From Luscinia megarhynchos (taxonomy: Eukaryota > Chordata > Aves > Passeriformes > Turdidae), in contig CM067588.1 of NCBI GenBank assembly GCA_034336665.1, positions 5,830,655 through 5,894,654 on the forward strand: DNA of 64,000 nucleotides. The letters run 5' to 3'. The notes under the pieces were generated by a model. The model saw nothing but the letters and a program-made list of their open reading frames with translations, did not search any database and was not told the origin of the DNA. Below are positions 54,577 to 64,000 of the stretch, piece by piece. The position numbers and the translations under genes were made by a program. Position 1 is the stretch's first letter, and each line of letters begins with the position of its first letter.

Positions 54577-57219
54577 TTTATTATCATTATCTCTTACACT
54601 GTCTGCATATGAACAAATAGTTCCAGAACCTTCAAAAAAAGCTGAGAGTGAGACATTTTGTAAAAATGCCATAGGATCACTAGGGAGTAGTAAAAATAAA
54701 TTACAGCATTGCAAAAATGCATTTCACTTTGCCATAGAAGCTGTACTATTCCATTCTATACACATTATTTTACAGGTTTTACAGTAGCCATGGAAAATAA
54801 ACTCACACGACCTAGGCAAGACAATTGCTAACCAAAGGCACTGCCAACAGGGTTAAAGAGGGGGCAAATACTTCTAGAAACAGCTCAAATGACCCATGAG
54901 AATCTGAGTTTCAGCACCCACCAACTCTCCAAATGCCCCTCCAATTGAAAATCAAAACCAAACGAGCGAGCCCTGCTGGTGCAGGAGGTTTTCAGCAGCA
55001 TCCACAGTGATTGCATACGAAGCCATGCCTTCCACAAACTGTCCAAGACATGCTGGGGCCAGAAGGGAGAGGGGACACCAAAACTCACCAAAAAATAATA
55101 ATAAAAAAGGAAACCTGCACAACTTTTAGCCAGAAAGAAAAGGGATTCCAAGCCAAGCGTGTGGCTCTTCCCTCAGAGCCACTGGCGGTTTTTACAGCGT
55201 TCTTCCCCACGGTGGAACTGAAATATTTATACGGTGCTGTCAAGGCTCAAAGCACCAGACAAACGGCATTGAAAGGACTCCACAAGTGAAGAGTGAAGTG
55301 CTAAGCCTGGACAGAGAGCCCCAGAGGTGGCCAGTGCTGCTCTGAGGCTGCCAGCCCTTGTAAAGGTCGTTGGGTGTCGAGTACAGTACAGCTGGGGGCT
55401 CCTCTGCACCACAGCCCTGCGAGCAAACCCTCCCTGCTGACAACAGCAGCTGCAGCTGAGCCTGCCACAAAGTGCCTTCCACACCAGCCGAGGGCTCCAA
55501 GTGATGCAGTTCCTCTCATAAGGTTTAGAAACAAACATACTCAAAATCTGGGAAAAAAAATAACATCCCAAGCAGTCACCTTCCAGCAAGAAACAAACCA
55601 GTTCCTCATCCCTGCCCAACACAAGGGGCTCGTCACTCCCCTGCTGTGGGACAGGAGGGATGAGGGCTCTGCACAGCTTCCTCCTTAGCCCAAATGCAAA
55701 GTTTTCACACTTAAGGGAAAAAAAAGGCACTGAGGTAAATTTGAGAGTCCTCCCCGTTCCCAAAAACCTGCTGGCTCCCCTCGCCCTGGGCGCAGGTGGG
55801 GTCACAGCAGCCACAGGGAGCTCCAAGGGCTGTCCAGGAGCACACAAAGCCTCTCCCTGCTCCATCCCAGCCCAGCTGTGACATTCCCTGCGTGTGACAG
55901 AGGGAGGGCTGGCCCTGGATGTGCAGCGTGCCTGGGACCAAGCACTGAGGGTAAACACGGGCCCATCCTCTCCCCAGGGACTCCTGGAGCTTTCCCAGCC
56001 CAGCAGCGATTCCTCAGCACCAGGGACTGAGCCTGCAGCTCCAGGATTTGCTGAGGGATGCTCGGCCTGGTGGGAGCCCTGAGACAGGCAGAGAGGGACT
56101 TGCTGTCCTCTCCTGACTCCCCAGAGACTGCAAATCCTGAGAACAGCACCAGCTGAGAGTGGGGAGGGAGAACAGGGCACAGGGAGGGTGTGACAGGGAC
56201 AGCAGGGCTGGAAGCACAGGGGAGTGAGCAGAAAGCATCCAAGGACTGTAATTCCCTCACTTGGTGCCACCTCCACACCCCAGCCCTGGATGGGGCTCCT
56301 CTCCCTCGGGGCCAGGCACGTTCTCAGCTCAAAATCTGATTTGTGAAGGGGTTTTGAGCTTTCCTGGGTTCCTCTGATGGACACATATTGCTAAACCCTC
56401 AACACTGAACCCTCAGCCTGTGCCCCAACCATCACCTTTACACTTCTCAAACAGAATTTCTGGAAACATAAGTCCCAGTTCCTACAGAGTAGAGAACTGG
56501 TGAAACAATGGCTAACTTAGCTAAGCATCAGGGACAGTTACTGTAATTCAGCTCTTTTCAAAATCAGAAGTCAAATAGAATCAAAATGAATGGTTTTCCT
56601 GGGAATTACTATCACCAAGCTGCAGCAATATTTACTAACAGACTGTTGGGGTGTTGCAGCTGCCTTGATGTCATAACCTGGCATTTCCCTGGCTGTCTGA
56701 GCCCTGAACAAGCCCAGGGCTTGCTCAGAGCTGCAACACCCACGTGGTTTGGTGCAACAACCTCCTCCCCTCGTCCTGCTGCTTCCCCTGCCCTCCTTAC
56801 AAAACCAGAACTGGGCCACGAGGGCACTTGGGCCACAGCACCTCCAAAGCAGGAACAAGCAGCTCGCTGGGAGGAGCAGGAACAGCAGCAGCTGCTCAAA
56901 ACTTCAGCCAGCAGATGGGTCCTGTTGGGTGTCACACCGAGGATTTTTCCCAGTGGGTGGCACGGCTGCAGAGCCAACCAGCAGCTGTGTTTGCTTTGTT
57001 GAAGCTGTTTTAAAAACAGGCTTCCTGTCCTTGGACTGGCTCTGGTCCTGGGAGAAGAGGTTTCAGAAGCAGAAAATGCAATAGGGTCGCTTTAGGGGTG
57101 CTGGGAGCCAGTCCTTATGGAAGGCTGAAGAGGGAGAATGATTACTAAGGTGTCCTGAGAAGTCTTTTTCATTTAAAAACAGTCTCTTGCTTAGTCTGAT
57201 GCCCAGTGCCTCCTGAAGG
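54577..57219 (-). other. RASSF5: Probable RASSF5 3' UTR
   Basis: The plus-strand TTTATT at 54577-54582 is AATAAA on the minus strand and would close a 3' UTR of about 2.6 kb. No other gene is evident. A 385-codon minus-strand frame at 55227-56384 lies inside it but resembles no known protein and overlaps open frames on the other strand, as expected in GC-rich sequence. Confidence 0.55.
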
Positions 57220-57372
57220 TTATCCAGGTTTGCCTCTGGCTTCTTTCAGGGTCTGTTGCAGTCTCTGTTTGAACCTCTCATACTTCCTGTGCACTTGCTG
57301 GATTTTCTCCTTCTCCTCTTTGTCCAGGATCATCAGGAAGTTCTGCAGCTCTGGGATGGAGAACGCGTCCCA
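57220..57372 (-). CDS. RASSF5: RASSF5 last coding exon (SARAH domain)
   Basis: Acceptor TTTTGCAG|TGG, stop TAA at 57222-57220. Encodes WDAFSIPELQNFLMILDKEE and a Lys/Glu/Gln-rich helix ending LKEARGKPG. This is the SARAH coiled coil; 50 residues, the same length class as mammals. Confidence 0.96.
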   Translation of the reverse strand, partial: WDAFSIPELQNFLMILDKEEKEKIQQVHRKYERFKQRLQQTLKEARGKPG

Positions 57373-57838
57373 CTGCAAAACCAGCACAAAGTGAGCACAC
57401 ACCTGGTGGGCTTTGTGGGTTCCTACCTCTGCATCTGGGAGGAGGAGCAATAAAATACATTGAAACGTGTCTGATCTCAGGGATTTTAACCTCATGTTGT
57501 GATGGAGGTGGGATAAGGGGCATGAAGGACTGTTCCAATCCTCCCTACAGCATGGGAAGCAGAACCCTGCAGATGCAGCAGCTCCCAGCATTTGCTTCAC
57601 TGTGATGGGGAGCAAGATTTCAACCAAAAACTTGCTGTGATTTATTGCCTGACTATCCCTGGCTTTTACTTAAATTAGTGGATTACTTATAAGAGTGCTC
57701 AACTAATCTAATTAGTGAGGATTAACCCTGGGGTGGCACTGCTGGGTTCCACCCACAGATTATGGAGTGGCCATCAAAAGTGGCCTCAGCATTTTCCCAG
57801 CTCAATTTTGAATTGTTTTAAAAAACCAGACCACTTAG

Positions 57839-58464
57839 TGTCACAGCCCGAGGTGTCCCCTCAGCCCTGAGCTCAGCTCTGAGCACATGCAGGGGTTTGA
57901 GCCCAGCTCTTTCCATGGGAGGCTGCAGGAGCTGTTCTGAGAGGTTTCCATGGCTGTTTAATCTCCCTCATCTCAGGATTGCTCTGCCCAGCTCACAGCT
58001 CTGCTCGCCAGACGTCCAGGGCAGAATCTGCCTGGCAGAGGCAGCACTGATCTTTTATACTCTAAATTATCTATTGGGGATTTACAATTATTTTCCAATA
58101 CAATACAGTCTTGTTAAACAGTCCAGCTCTGACCCATCCAATGTGACAGTGCCAGCATGTCACCCAGCATGGATGGCACGGAGCAGAAGGAGGAAGAGGA
58201 TCCACACCCCAAATTCTCCATCTTGGCCACGTGTCCCTTATCACAAACATTCCCAAAAGTCTATTTATCTACGTTCTAACAACCTAATTTTACACTTTAC
58301 TAATTTTGGTGGCTTGTTTCCATTCCCTCTGTGTTGGTAATTTCCCCCAGGGGTGTGAATTCAGGGCCTGAGACACCAGGGTCTCACTCAGAGGTCTTTG
58401 GGACCTTTGCCAGGGGGGTTTTGAGACCCCCAAGGAGGCCATAGGACTGCTCTGGACTCCCACA
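57839..58464 (-). mobile_element. Solo LTR copy 5, sense-oriented in the last RASSF5 intron
   Basis: Reads on the minus strand from TGTGGGAG to GGGCTGTGACA, 626 bp, with the direct repeat CTTAG (57834-57838 and 58465-58469; six bases, ACTTAG, if the boundary A is counted). The TATAAAA box is intact (complement at 58053-58059). The polyadenylation hexamer that is AATAAA in copies 2 and 3 is ATTAAA here (complement at 57957-57962). It lies in the 1.2-kb intron just before the SARAH exon and in the direction of RASSF5 transcription. Confidence 0.92.
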
Positions 58465-58553
58465 CTTAGGAGCAGTAAAAAACCAAGCAGCCCTCTCAGA
58501 GGGAAGCAGTGCTCCACATCAGTGTGAGAGCCAAGGAAAAGTCACCAACCTAC

Positions 58554-58669
58554 CTCGACTTCGCCCGTTTCGTTCTCCTTCAGCACAAAGCTCAGCACGT
58601 CGGTGTCAGGGCCCGCCAGCAGCCGCAGGTACAGGGGGTACTCAGAGAGAGGCAGCTTCTGGAAAAGCA
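58554..58669 (-). CDS. RASSF5: RASSF5 coding exon (end of RA domain)
   Basis: Acceptor CTTGCAG|TG, donor GTCGAG|GTAGGT. Encodes V-LFQKLPLSEYPLYLRLL, AGPDTDVLSFVLKENE and TGEVE. Confidence 0.96.
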
Positions 58670-58913
58670 CTGCAAGCACAGCAGACACCCCCAGTGAGAT
58701 CAGGGCTGCCAGGGCAGGGGAAGCTCAGCTGGAGCATGGAAAGGATGCTCAGGGTCACAGGGCTCTATCACAGATTCATAAGGATCCTGTAAGGTCTCAG
58801 CCCCTTCTGAAAACAATTCCCTGTCAACCTGAGCAGCATCACCCTCCTGACACCCCAGTGAGTCCTACAGGACACCACAGAGAAGCCAAACTGCTGCCAG
58901 GCCCTGAACTCAC

Positions 58914-59211
58914 CTTGCCCATCTTTCCTCATCTCCTTGAACAGCGCAAACTTCTGGGGGTTATCCACCACCATGAACTTCTTCAGGAGCCCCTGGATCA
59001 CCTCGCTCACCGTGGTCGTGCTGCTGATGTGCAGCTGCTTGATGGCATCCAGGGGCAGGTAGAAGGAGGTTCTCTTGTCTGTCATCTCTGCCAGGTTCAC
59101 GTCCTTGAGGGCGTCGTAGATGGACTGGGGCCGGATCCCGGCCGGCACCGTCACCGGCCGCCGCAGCTTCAGGTGCACCTTGATGAAGCCAGTGTAGGTG
59201 CCATCGTCGTT
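58914..59211 (-). CDS. RASSF5: RASSF5 coding exon (RA domain)
   Basis: Acceptor TGCCCCAG|AAC, donor CAAG|GTGAGT. Ninety-nine codons encode most of the Ras-association ubiquitin-fold domain: DDGTYTGFIKVHLKLRRP, IRPQSIYDALKDVNLAEM, SFYLPLDAIKQLHISSTT and the KKFMVVDNPQKFALFK stretch. It is nearly identical to mammalian RASSF5. Confidence 0.97.
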
Positions 59212-60015
59212 CTGGGGCAGAGCACACACAGGTCAGCCTCCAGGCAGCTCTCCCAGCCCCTTCTTCCACCACAAGAGGCTGGGAGCTGCCCCTGCTCTGG
59301 GAGTTTCAGAATACTCAGTAATTTCAGGACAGTCACTACTGGTTTTCTCGTGAATGACTCATCCCTTCCTCTCGACTGTGGGATCTTGTTTTATTTCAAA
59401 TCAGCCCTGCTATGAGGCAGCTATGGAAATTCCATTACATGGAATTTATAGTTGCACTTAATATGGATTCAAAATCCCTGGTTCAGCAGGATCTCCCAAA
59501 CTTATTCCTTATGTTTTATTCCCCATTTAAGGGATTCTCACATCTCCATGTAACAGATCATCCCTGGACATCAGCTACTCCCACCACAGGTGTCTTACCC
59601 CACCCTCAGCTCCACAAAAATGCAGGAATCAGGAGAAAAGCCTGGTCTGCACTGCCCACCCAGGAAGCCTGGCAGAGTGAGGGCAGAGCATCTCTCTAGA
59701 AAGGTTTTGTGTTCCTCAATCCATTCCCAGCAGCTGCTGAACTGCAGCCCTGCTTCCAGCGTGACTCATCCCCACTGGGGCTCACCCATCTGGGACAAGA
59801 CTTTCCTGGCAACTCCTTGTCCGAGATCAGTGCCAGCAGGAAGGGATGGAGGCAGGGAAGGGTTACCTGGAGTGCCAGTGAAGCCAAGCAGGAGGAAAAG
59901 CAGCTTGACAGCCACCCTTACCCCAGTGACACCTTCCCCACAGGCTGGCCCATTCAGAGCCCACAGAAACCAGCAGCAGTCTGTGTGTGTGAGGGGAAAC
60001 CAGCCCAGTACACAC

Positions 60016-60129
60016 CAGTTTCATCAGCAGGCAGTTGGTGACCTTTGCATTGTACTTTTCAATCTTCTGCTTGATCTCCTGGACGGTCGGAGGCTCGGGT
60101 TTTTCTTCTTCTACTGTTTGTGCCACATT
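60016..60129 (-). CDS. RASSF5: RASSF5 coding exon upstream of the RA domain
   Basis: Acceptor GTCATTGCAG|AAT, donor AAACTG|GTGTGT, 38 codons, phase 0 at both ends. Encodes NVAQTVEEEKPEPPTVQEIK and QKIEKYNAKVTNCLLMKL, the first segment shared by NORE1A and RAPL. Confidence 0.94.
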
Positions 60130-60794
60130 CTGCAATGACAAGAGTGGGGCTTTAGCTGCTTTGTGTTGGGTAACACTCCATCTGTTCAGCTCCACGTTCT
60201 CCTGGGAGAGCAGGAACAGGTCCTGCACAGTGATGACACAGGTGAGGATGGTCCCTGAATGTGCAGGGTGCCACCTCCCAACCCCAAACCACCAGGGACA
60301 GGCAGTGGAGGGCAGCACAAAAAAGGTGGAAAACAACTCAGTACAAACCAGGGCAAAAAATCCAGCCTTTAAAACCCACTTCCAAAGCAAAGCCACCTGC
60401 ACCTGGGAGCATTTATTTCCTTCCTGCAATGCAAGAAGAAAAATCCCATCCTATTTCCAGTACTCACAGCTCTGACTCCCCAGGCAGCTTCCAGTGGGTT
60501 CACCCAGGCAGAACCTGGAGTTAAATCTCTCACTGCTCTTGCCCAAAGCTTGGGAAATTACAGCTCAGAGCAATAAAAGCACACGAGGAGCAGGCTGGCA
60601 GTGTGACTGAGAATAAATCAGGCACTGCAGGGCCACTCCAGGCATCCCAGCCCGTGCCAGAAACTGCTCAGTGAGCTCTGGGCTCAGCCAGAGGGGGCCA
60701 GAGGCTGCTGCTCACCCAGGTTTGGGGGAATTTCCTCCAAAACCAATGATCTGACCTGTAGGTGGGCTCTACCCATGGAAATGTCACTAATGAA

Positions 60795-61010
60795 TAATCA
60801 CAGAATCATTAAGGTCAGAAAAGATCTCTGAGGTGGAGCCCAGCTGTCAGCACAGCACCACTAAACCATGTCCCAAGTGTCACATCCACAGCCCTTTGAA
60901 CTTCAGGGATGGTGACTGTTCCAGCACCTGGCCACCCTCTCATGAAGAAATTGTCACTTATCCAGCCCAAAGCTCCCCTGGCTCCCCTCCAGCCAGGAGG
61001 GCAGGTCTGT
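60795..61010 (-). mobile_element. CR1 LINE 3' tail (antisense)
   Basis: The plus strand reads AATCACAGAATCATTAAGGT, CAGCACCACTAAACCATGTC, CTTCAGGGATGGTGACTGTT and CATGAAGAAATTGTCACTTA, the standard reverse complement of an avian CR1 3' end. Confidence 0.92.
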
Positions 61011-61639
61011 ACAGCACTGCCTGCTTTATCTGCTCCATCTGCAGCAAACCAGCCTCTGTGTGTCTTGGGCAATGCTCAGTGGGCTGGATCTCCGAGCTCT
61101 GCTGCCTTCCCAGAACTCTCCACCTTCCCTGGTGACAGCCTGGGAATGCATTTTGCCCAGATTTTATGTGGGCTTGCTCTGAAGCTGGCATTAGCAGGGA
61201 GCAGAAAGCGTGAAGGGATGTGCTGGGAAGGCTCAGAATGAAAACTGTAACCTCTGAGAAGGAAAAAAAAGGGGAAAAGGCAGCTTGGGGAGCAAAGCTT
61301 GCCTGTCACAGGCAGCCCCAGAGCACACAGGACAAGGACTCAGCAAGCTGTAAATCAGCCAATATTGCCCAAGGCTGCCCCTGGTATTTCTTTCAGGAGG
61401 AGGATCAAGCAGAGGACAAACTGAAGCCCTGGCTGCAATCTGGCAAAGCAGCTGCAGTGAGGGACTGGGGAGCCCTGGATTCACTGAGGCCACTCCCCAG
61501 TGCCAATTCATCATTTCCCAATTTCCAGAGCAGTGAACAGCTCGAGACCTCAGGCAGCCAGGGGACCCAGGGACACTGGGGTGGCACCTCAGTCACTGCA
61601 AGAGAGGGAGAGGGAGCTTGAGACTAAAAGCATGGAGTG

Positions 61640-61865
61640 CCAGGACTCAAAGAGGGGAGATTTAGAAAAGATATTGGGAGAAATCCTTCCCTGGGAGGGT
61701 GGGCAGGGCTGGCACAGGTGCCCAGAGCAGCTCTGGCTGCCCCTGGATCCCTGAAGTGCCCAGGGCCAGGCTGGAGCAGCCTGGACAGAGGGAAGTGTCC
61801 CTGCCTTGGCAGGGGTGGCACTGGATGGGCTTTAAGGTCCCTTCCAACCCAAACCATTCTATGGG
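61640..61865 (+). mobile_element. CR1 LINE 3' tail (sense)
   Basis: Reads GATATTGGGAGAAATCCTTC, GGTGCCCAGAGCAGCTCTGG, CTGGATCCCTGAAGTGCCCA and TCCAACCCAAACCATTCTAT. Confidence 0.9.
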
Positions 61866-62302
61866 AATAAAAGCAAAGCTTCCCTGGGTTGTTTGAGACC
61901 TGCACAGAAATATTCCTTTATCAGAACTTTCCAATCTGTCAGAGTCCTCTGGCTCACACTGTACCAAGTCTTGGCCACACACACCTGCTGGGCTGGCAGG
62001 GGAGCCCTTAAAAATCATCTTTAGAAATCATGCTGAGGGCTGAGAATTTGAAAGTAGCATGATGGGGAAAAAAAACATTAACAACAAATAAAACCCCACC
62101 CCTTCCCTGTAAGTTAGCAGAAGATGAACTCTCAGAACCTCTGCACTTCCTCATGTCACAGCACTGAGAGGCACAGTGAGGGAGGGCAGGGGACCCCCGG
62201 GACTGTCCCCTCCTGCACACAGAGAGGTGCAGCTGCAGAGCTGAGGGCACCACAACATCACCCACGGCACAAACACAGCCCAGCAGGGAGAGCACCCCTC
62301 CC

Positions 62303-62522
62303 TGCATCCATCCCTGTGTCCATCCATCCCTGCATCCATCCATCCCTGCATCCATCCCTGTATCCATCCCTCCCCGCATCCATCCATCCACCTCTGCATC
62401 CCTGTATCCATCCATCCTTGCATCCCTCATCCATCCATCCCTCCATCCCTGCATCCATCCCTGCATCCATCCATCCCTGCATCCATCCATCATCCCTCTC
62501 TCCATCCCTGCATCCCTCATCC
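62303..62522 (+). repeat. (CATCCATCCCTG)n simple repeat
   Basis: About 220 bp of CATC-based units, mostly CATCCATCCCTG with GTATC, CCTC and TTGC variants. Confidence 0.95.
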
Positions 62523-63667
62523 AGACACACACACAGTGTGTTTTGTTTTTGCCAAAAGCTAACCCAGCAGCTCTGCCTGTCCCTGTTTCTGTCCCTGTCC
62601 CTGCAGTTTGTCTGTCCCCAGGTCCCTCCCCTGGTGGGATGTTCCCAGCTGAGGGGCACAGCTCGTGGCAGCAGTGAGGAGCCGGGGAGCAGCTGGGTTT
62701 CCATGGAGGGACAGGCCCAGCAGGAGCCTGGAGTGGTGCCCAGGGCCTGGCAGCAGGCACAGGCAGATGAGAAGGGCTTTGGCTTCCAAGAAACCCAAAC
62801 CACTCCCAGCAGGAGGGGGCTGGCTCAGGAGCACGGCAGCGGTGTCACACGATGTCCCCTCACTGCACACTGTCACAAACCACAGCCCAGCTGTGCTGTC
62901 CTGCCCTGCCCACCCTGGGCAGCTCAGGGGGACCTGCAGCCTGCCCAGCCCCCTGCCACACCCTCCCACTCCAGGGAAAAAACTTTGATAATTTCCCATT
63001 ATGCATCCATCCCACCACGGGCACAGGGACAGGGAGTGTCTGGATCAAACCTGGGGACACACAGTGAAGTCACAGACAAAAACCAAGGCAGACTGCAGGA
63101 TCCAGAGTGGGGCCAGCCCAGCTCCAGGAGCTGTTTGGGGATGGGGGAGCCCCAGGAGGGCACTGGGGATCCAAGGGCTCAACCCTTCACCTCTTGCCAC
63201 TCAAGTGATGCTCAGGCCAGGCAACACCACGAGCCCCCCGAGCAGGGAGCACCCATCCACCCCAGCCCTGCACAGCTAAATATTCTGCTTTTCTGCTGCC
63301 AGACCCAAGCCAGCCAGCAGCACCAGCCCCGTGGGGCAGCAGCACAGCCTGGGAAGAGCAGTGCTGCTCCTCCTGCAGTGCATGACCAGATCAGCCACTC
63401 CTTGCTCCTCACAAATCAACCCCAACCCCCAGCTGTGCAAAGTTTCTGGTGCAGAATCTGCAATTCTGGCTAAATGGAAGAAAAACAGAAGCTTTTAACC
63501 ATAAACCGTTGCCACATTTCCTGTTGTACTGTGACAGGATGAAACGAGCTGGTAACAAAACCACATCTGATCTGCACCTCAGCCCTGCTGGGCCTGCCTG
63601 GAAAACAGGGATGAGGCAGCTCAGCCATCCTTGGGGACCACCTGGCCAGTGTCTCAGCTTGGGACAC

Positions 63668-63908
63668 TGGTGTGGCAGCCAAAGGGCACAGGACATCAGG
63701 GTGGGAGCCAAAGGGCACAGGACATCAGGGTGGGAGCCAGAGGAAAGGGCACAGGACATCAGGGTGAGAGCCAGAGGGCACAGGACATCAGGGTGGCAGC
63801 CAAAGGGCACAGGACATCAGGGTGGCAGCCAGAGGAATGGGCACAGAACATTGGTGTGGCAGCCAGAGGAATGGGCACAGGACATCAGGGTGGCAGCCAG
63901 AGGAATGG
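63668..63908 (+). repeat. 28-bp minisatellite (GGCACAGGACATCAGGGTGG unit)
   Basis: Nine copies of a 28-35-bp unit GGCACAGGACATCAGGGTGG followed by CAGCCAAAG or GAGCCAGAG. Longer units have an extra GAATG or AAA. Frames on either strand are repeat artefacts. Confidence 0.95.
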
Positions 63909-64000
63909 GCACGTTCCCAGTGCCACCCTTGTGTGTGACCAGCAGGAAAACCACAGGAAAAGCCTGAACTGCCAGGAAAAGCTGCTGCACTGCAGGGCCA

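Larger units (their letters stand above)
57220..60129 (-). other. RASSF5: RASSF5 gene (NORE1/RAPL), last four coding exons
   Basis: The four exons encode 226 residues common to both RASSF5 isoforms: the connector, the Ras/Rap-binding RA domain and the C-terminal SARAH coiled coil that binds the MST1/2 kinases. RASSF5 is a GTP-Ras and Rap1 effector in cell adhesion, lymphocyte polarity and Hippo signalling. All borders are GT-AG and the frame is intact. The isoform-specific first exons (C1 domain or RAPL start) are not visible and should lie beyond 64000. The order and orientation beside EIF2D match human. Confidence 0.95.
60130..64000 (-). other. RASSF5: RASSF5 intron (continues past the right edge)
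   Basis: Upstream of the last exon found there is only intronic sequence with two CR1 tails and two tandem repeats. I searched the minus strand for a RAPL-type first exon or a C1-domain exon and saw neither. Confidence 0.7.

Noticed and set aside
55227..56384. 385-codon minus-strand frame between EIF2D and RASSF5
   Set aside because: No similarity I recognise and no splice or start support. It lies in the probable RASSF5 3' UTR with competing frames on the other strand.
11258..58340. Near-identical small proteins beginning MSPALSMGGCRSC at several places
   Set aside because: They are antisense translations of the dispersed LTR copies and not a gene family; no viral coding genes accompany the LTRs.
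60130..64000. RASSF5 first exons (C1-domain or RAPL type)
   Set aside because: No matching peptide was seen on the minus strand; probably beyond the right edge.

Overview
The window is nuclear DNA from a bird, probably a songbird. Genes are split by GT-AG introns. The interspersed repeats are CR1 LINE tails and solo LTRs of an endogenous retrovirus. Promoters sit in CpG islands, and GC-rich minisatellites are very abundant, as is typical of avian microchromosomes. Four protein-coding genes can be read: MAPKAPK2 (minus, exon 1 only), DYRK3 (minus, complete), EIF2D (plus, complete, 15 coding exons) and RASSF5 (minus, last four coding exons). Their order and relative orientation match human 1q32.1 read backwards (IKBKE-RASSF5-EIF2D-DYRK3-MAPKAPK2-IL10), which supports each identification.

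Layout. 1-19650 is the 5' part of MAPKAPK2 intron 1 and is full of minisatellites: a purine hexamer repeat, a 1.6-kb 16-17-bp array, and 37- and 51-bp arrays. Three related LTR copies lie at 10.5-12.8 kb. MAPKAPK2 coding exon 1 (19651-19899) lies in a CpG island with a GC-rich array behind it. 20.7-36.6 kb is intergenic between MAPKAPK2 and DYRK3. It holds CR1 tails, two LTRs, two arrays, some CpG-rich non-coding islets and the DYRK3 3' region. DYRK3 occupies 36641-42642. DYRK3 and EIF2D are transcribed divergently. The 3 kb between their start codons is mostly two two-unit-type minisatellites (42.83-43.95 and 45.13-45.61 kb) that share a CCCTCAGGG core. EIF2D runs from 45723 to 53829 with its poly(A) signals at about 54.0 kb. 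RASSF5 converges on it from the right: probable poly(A) signal at 54.58 kb, stop codon at 57220, coding exons up to 60129, then intron to the window end.

What the genes do. MAPKAPK2 (MK2) is the p38-activated kinase that controls cytokine mRNA stability. DYRK3 is a dual-specificity kinase that dissolves stress granules and other condensates. EIF2D is a tRNA-binding, SUI1-domain factor for non-canonical initiation and ribosome recycling. RASSF5 (NORE1/RAPL) is a Ras/Rap effector with RA and SARAH domains. They are syntenic neighbours and not an operon.

Main observations. EIF2D carries two apparent one-base insertions, in exon 1 and exon 14, that break an otherwise well conserved frame; these are assembly errors or real lesions. 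EIF2D exon 12 plus intron 12 is partly duplicated in tandem, and its intron 13 is an array of branch-point/AG-like units leading to the true acceptor. A solo LTR lies in sense orientation in the last RASSF5 intron with its AATAAA changed to ATTAAA. Two copies of a dispersed element at 32.4 and 44.4 kb differ largely by CpG decay. I found no CRISPR array, operon, tRNA or rRNA, and no clearly new multi-gene system.
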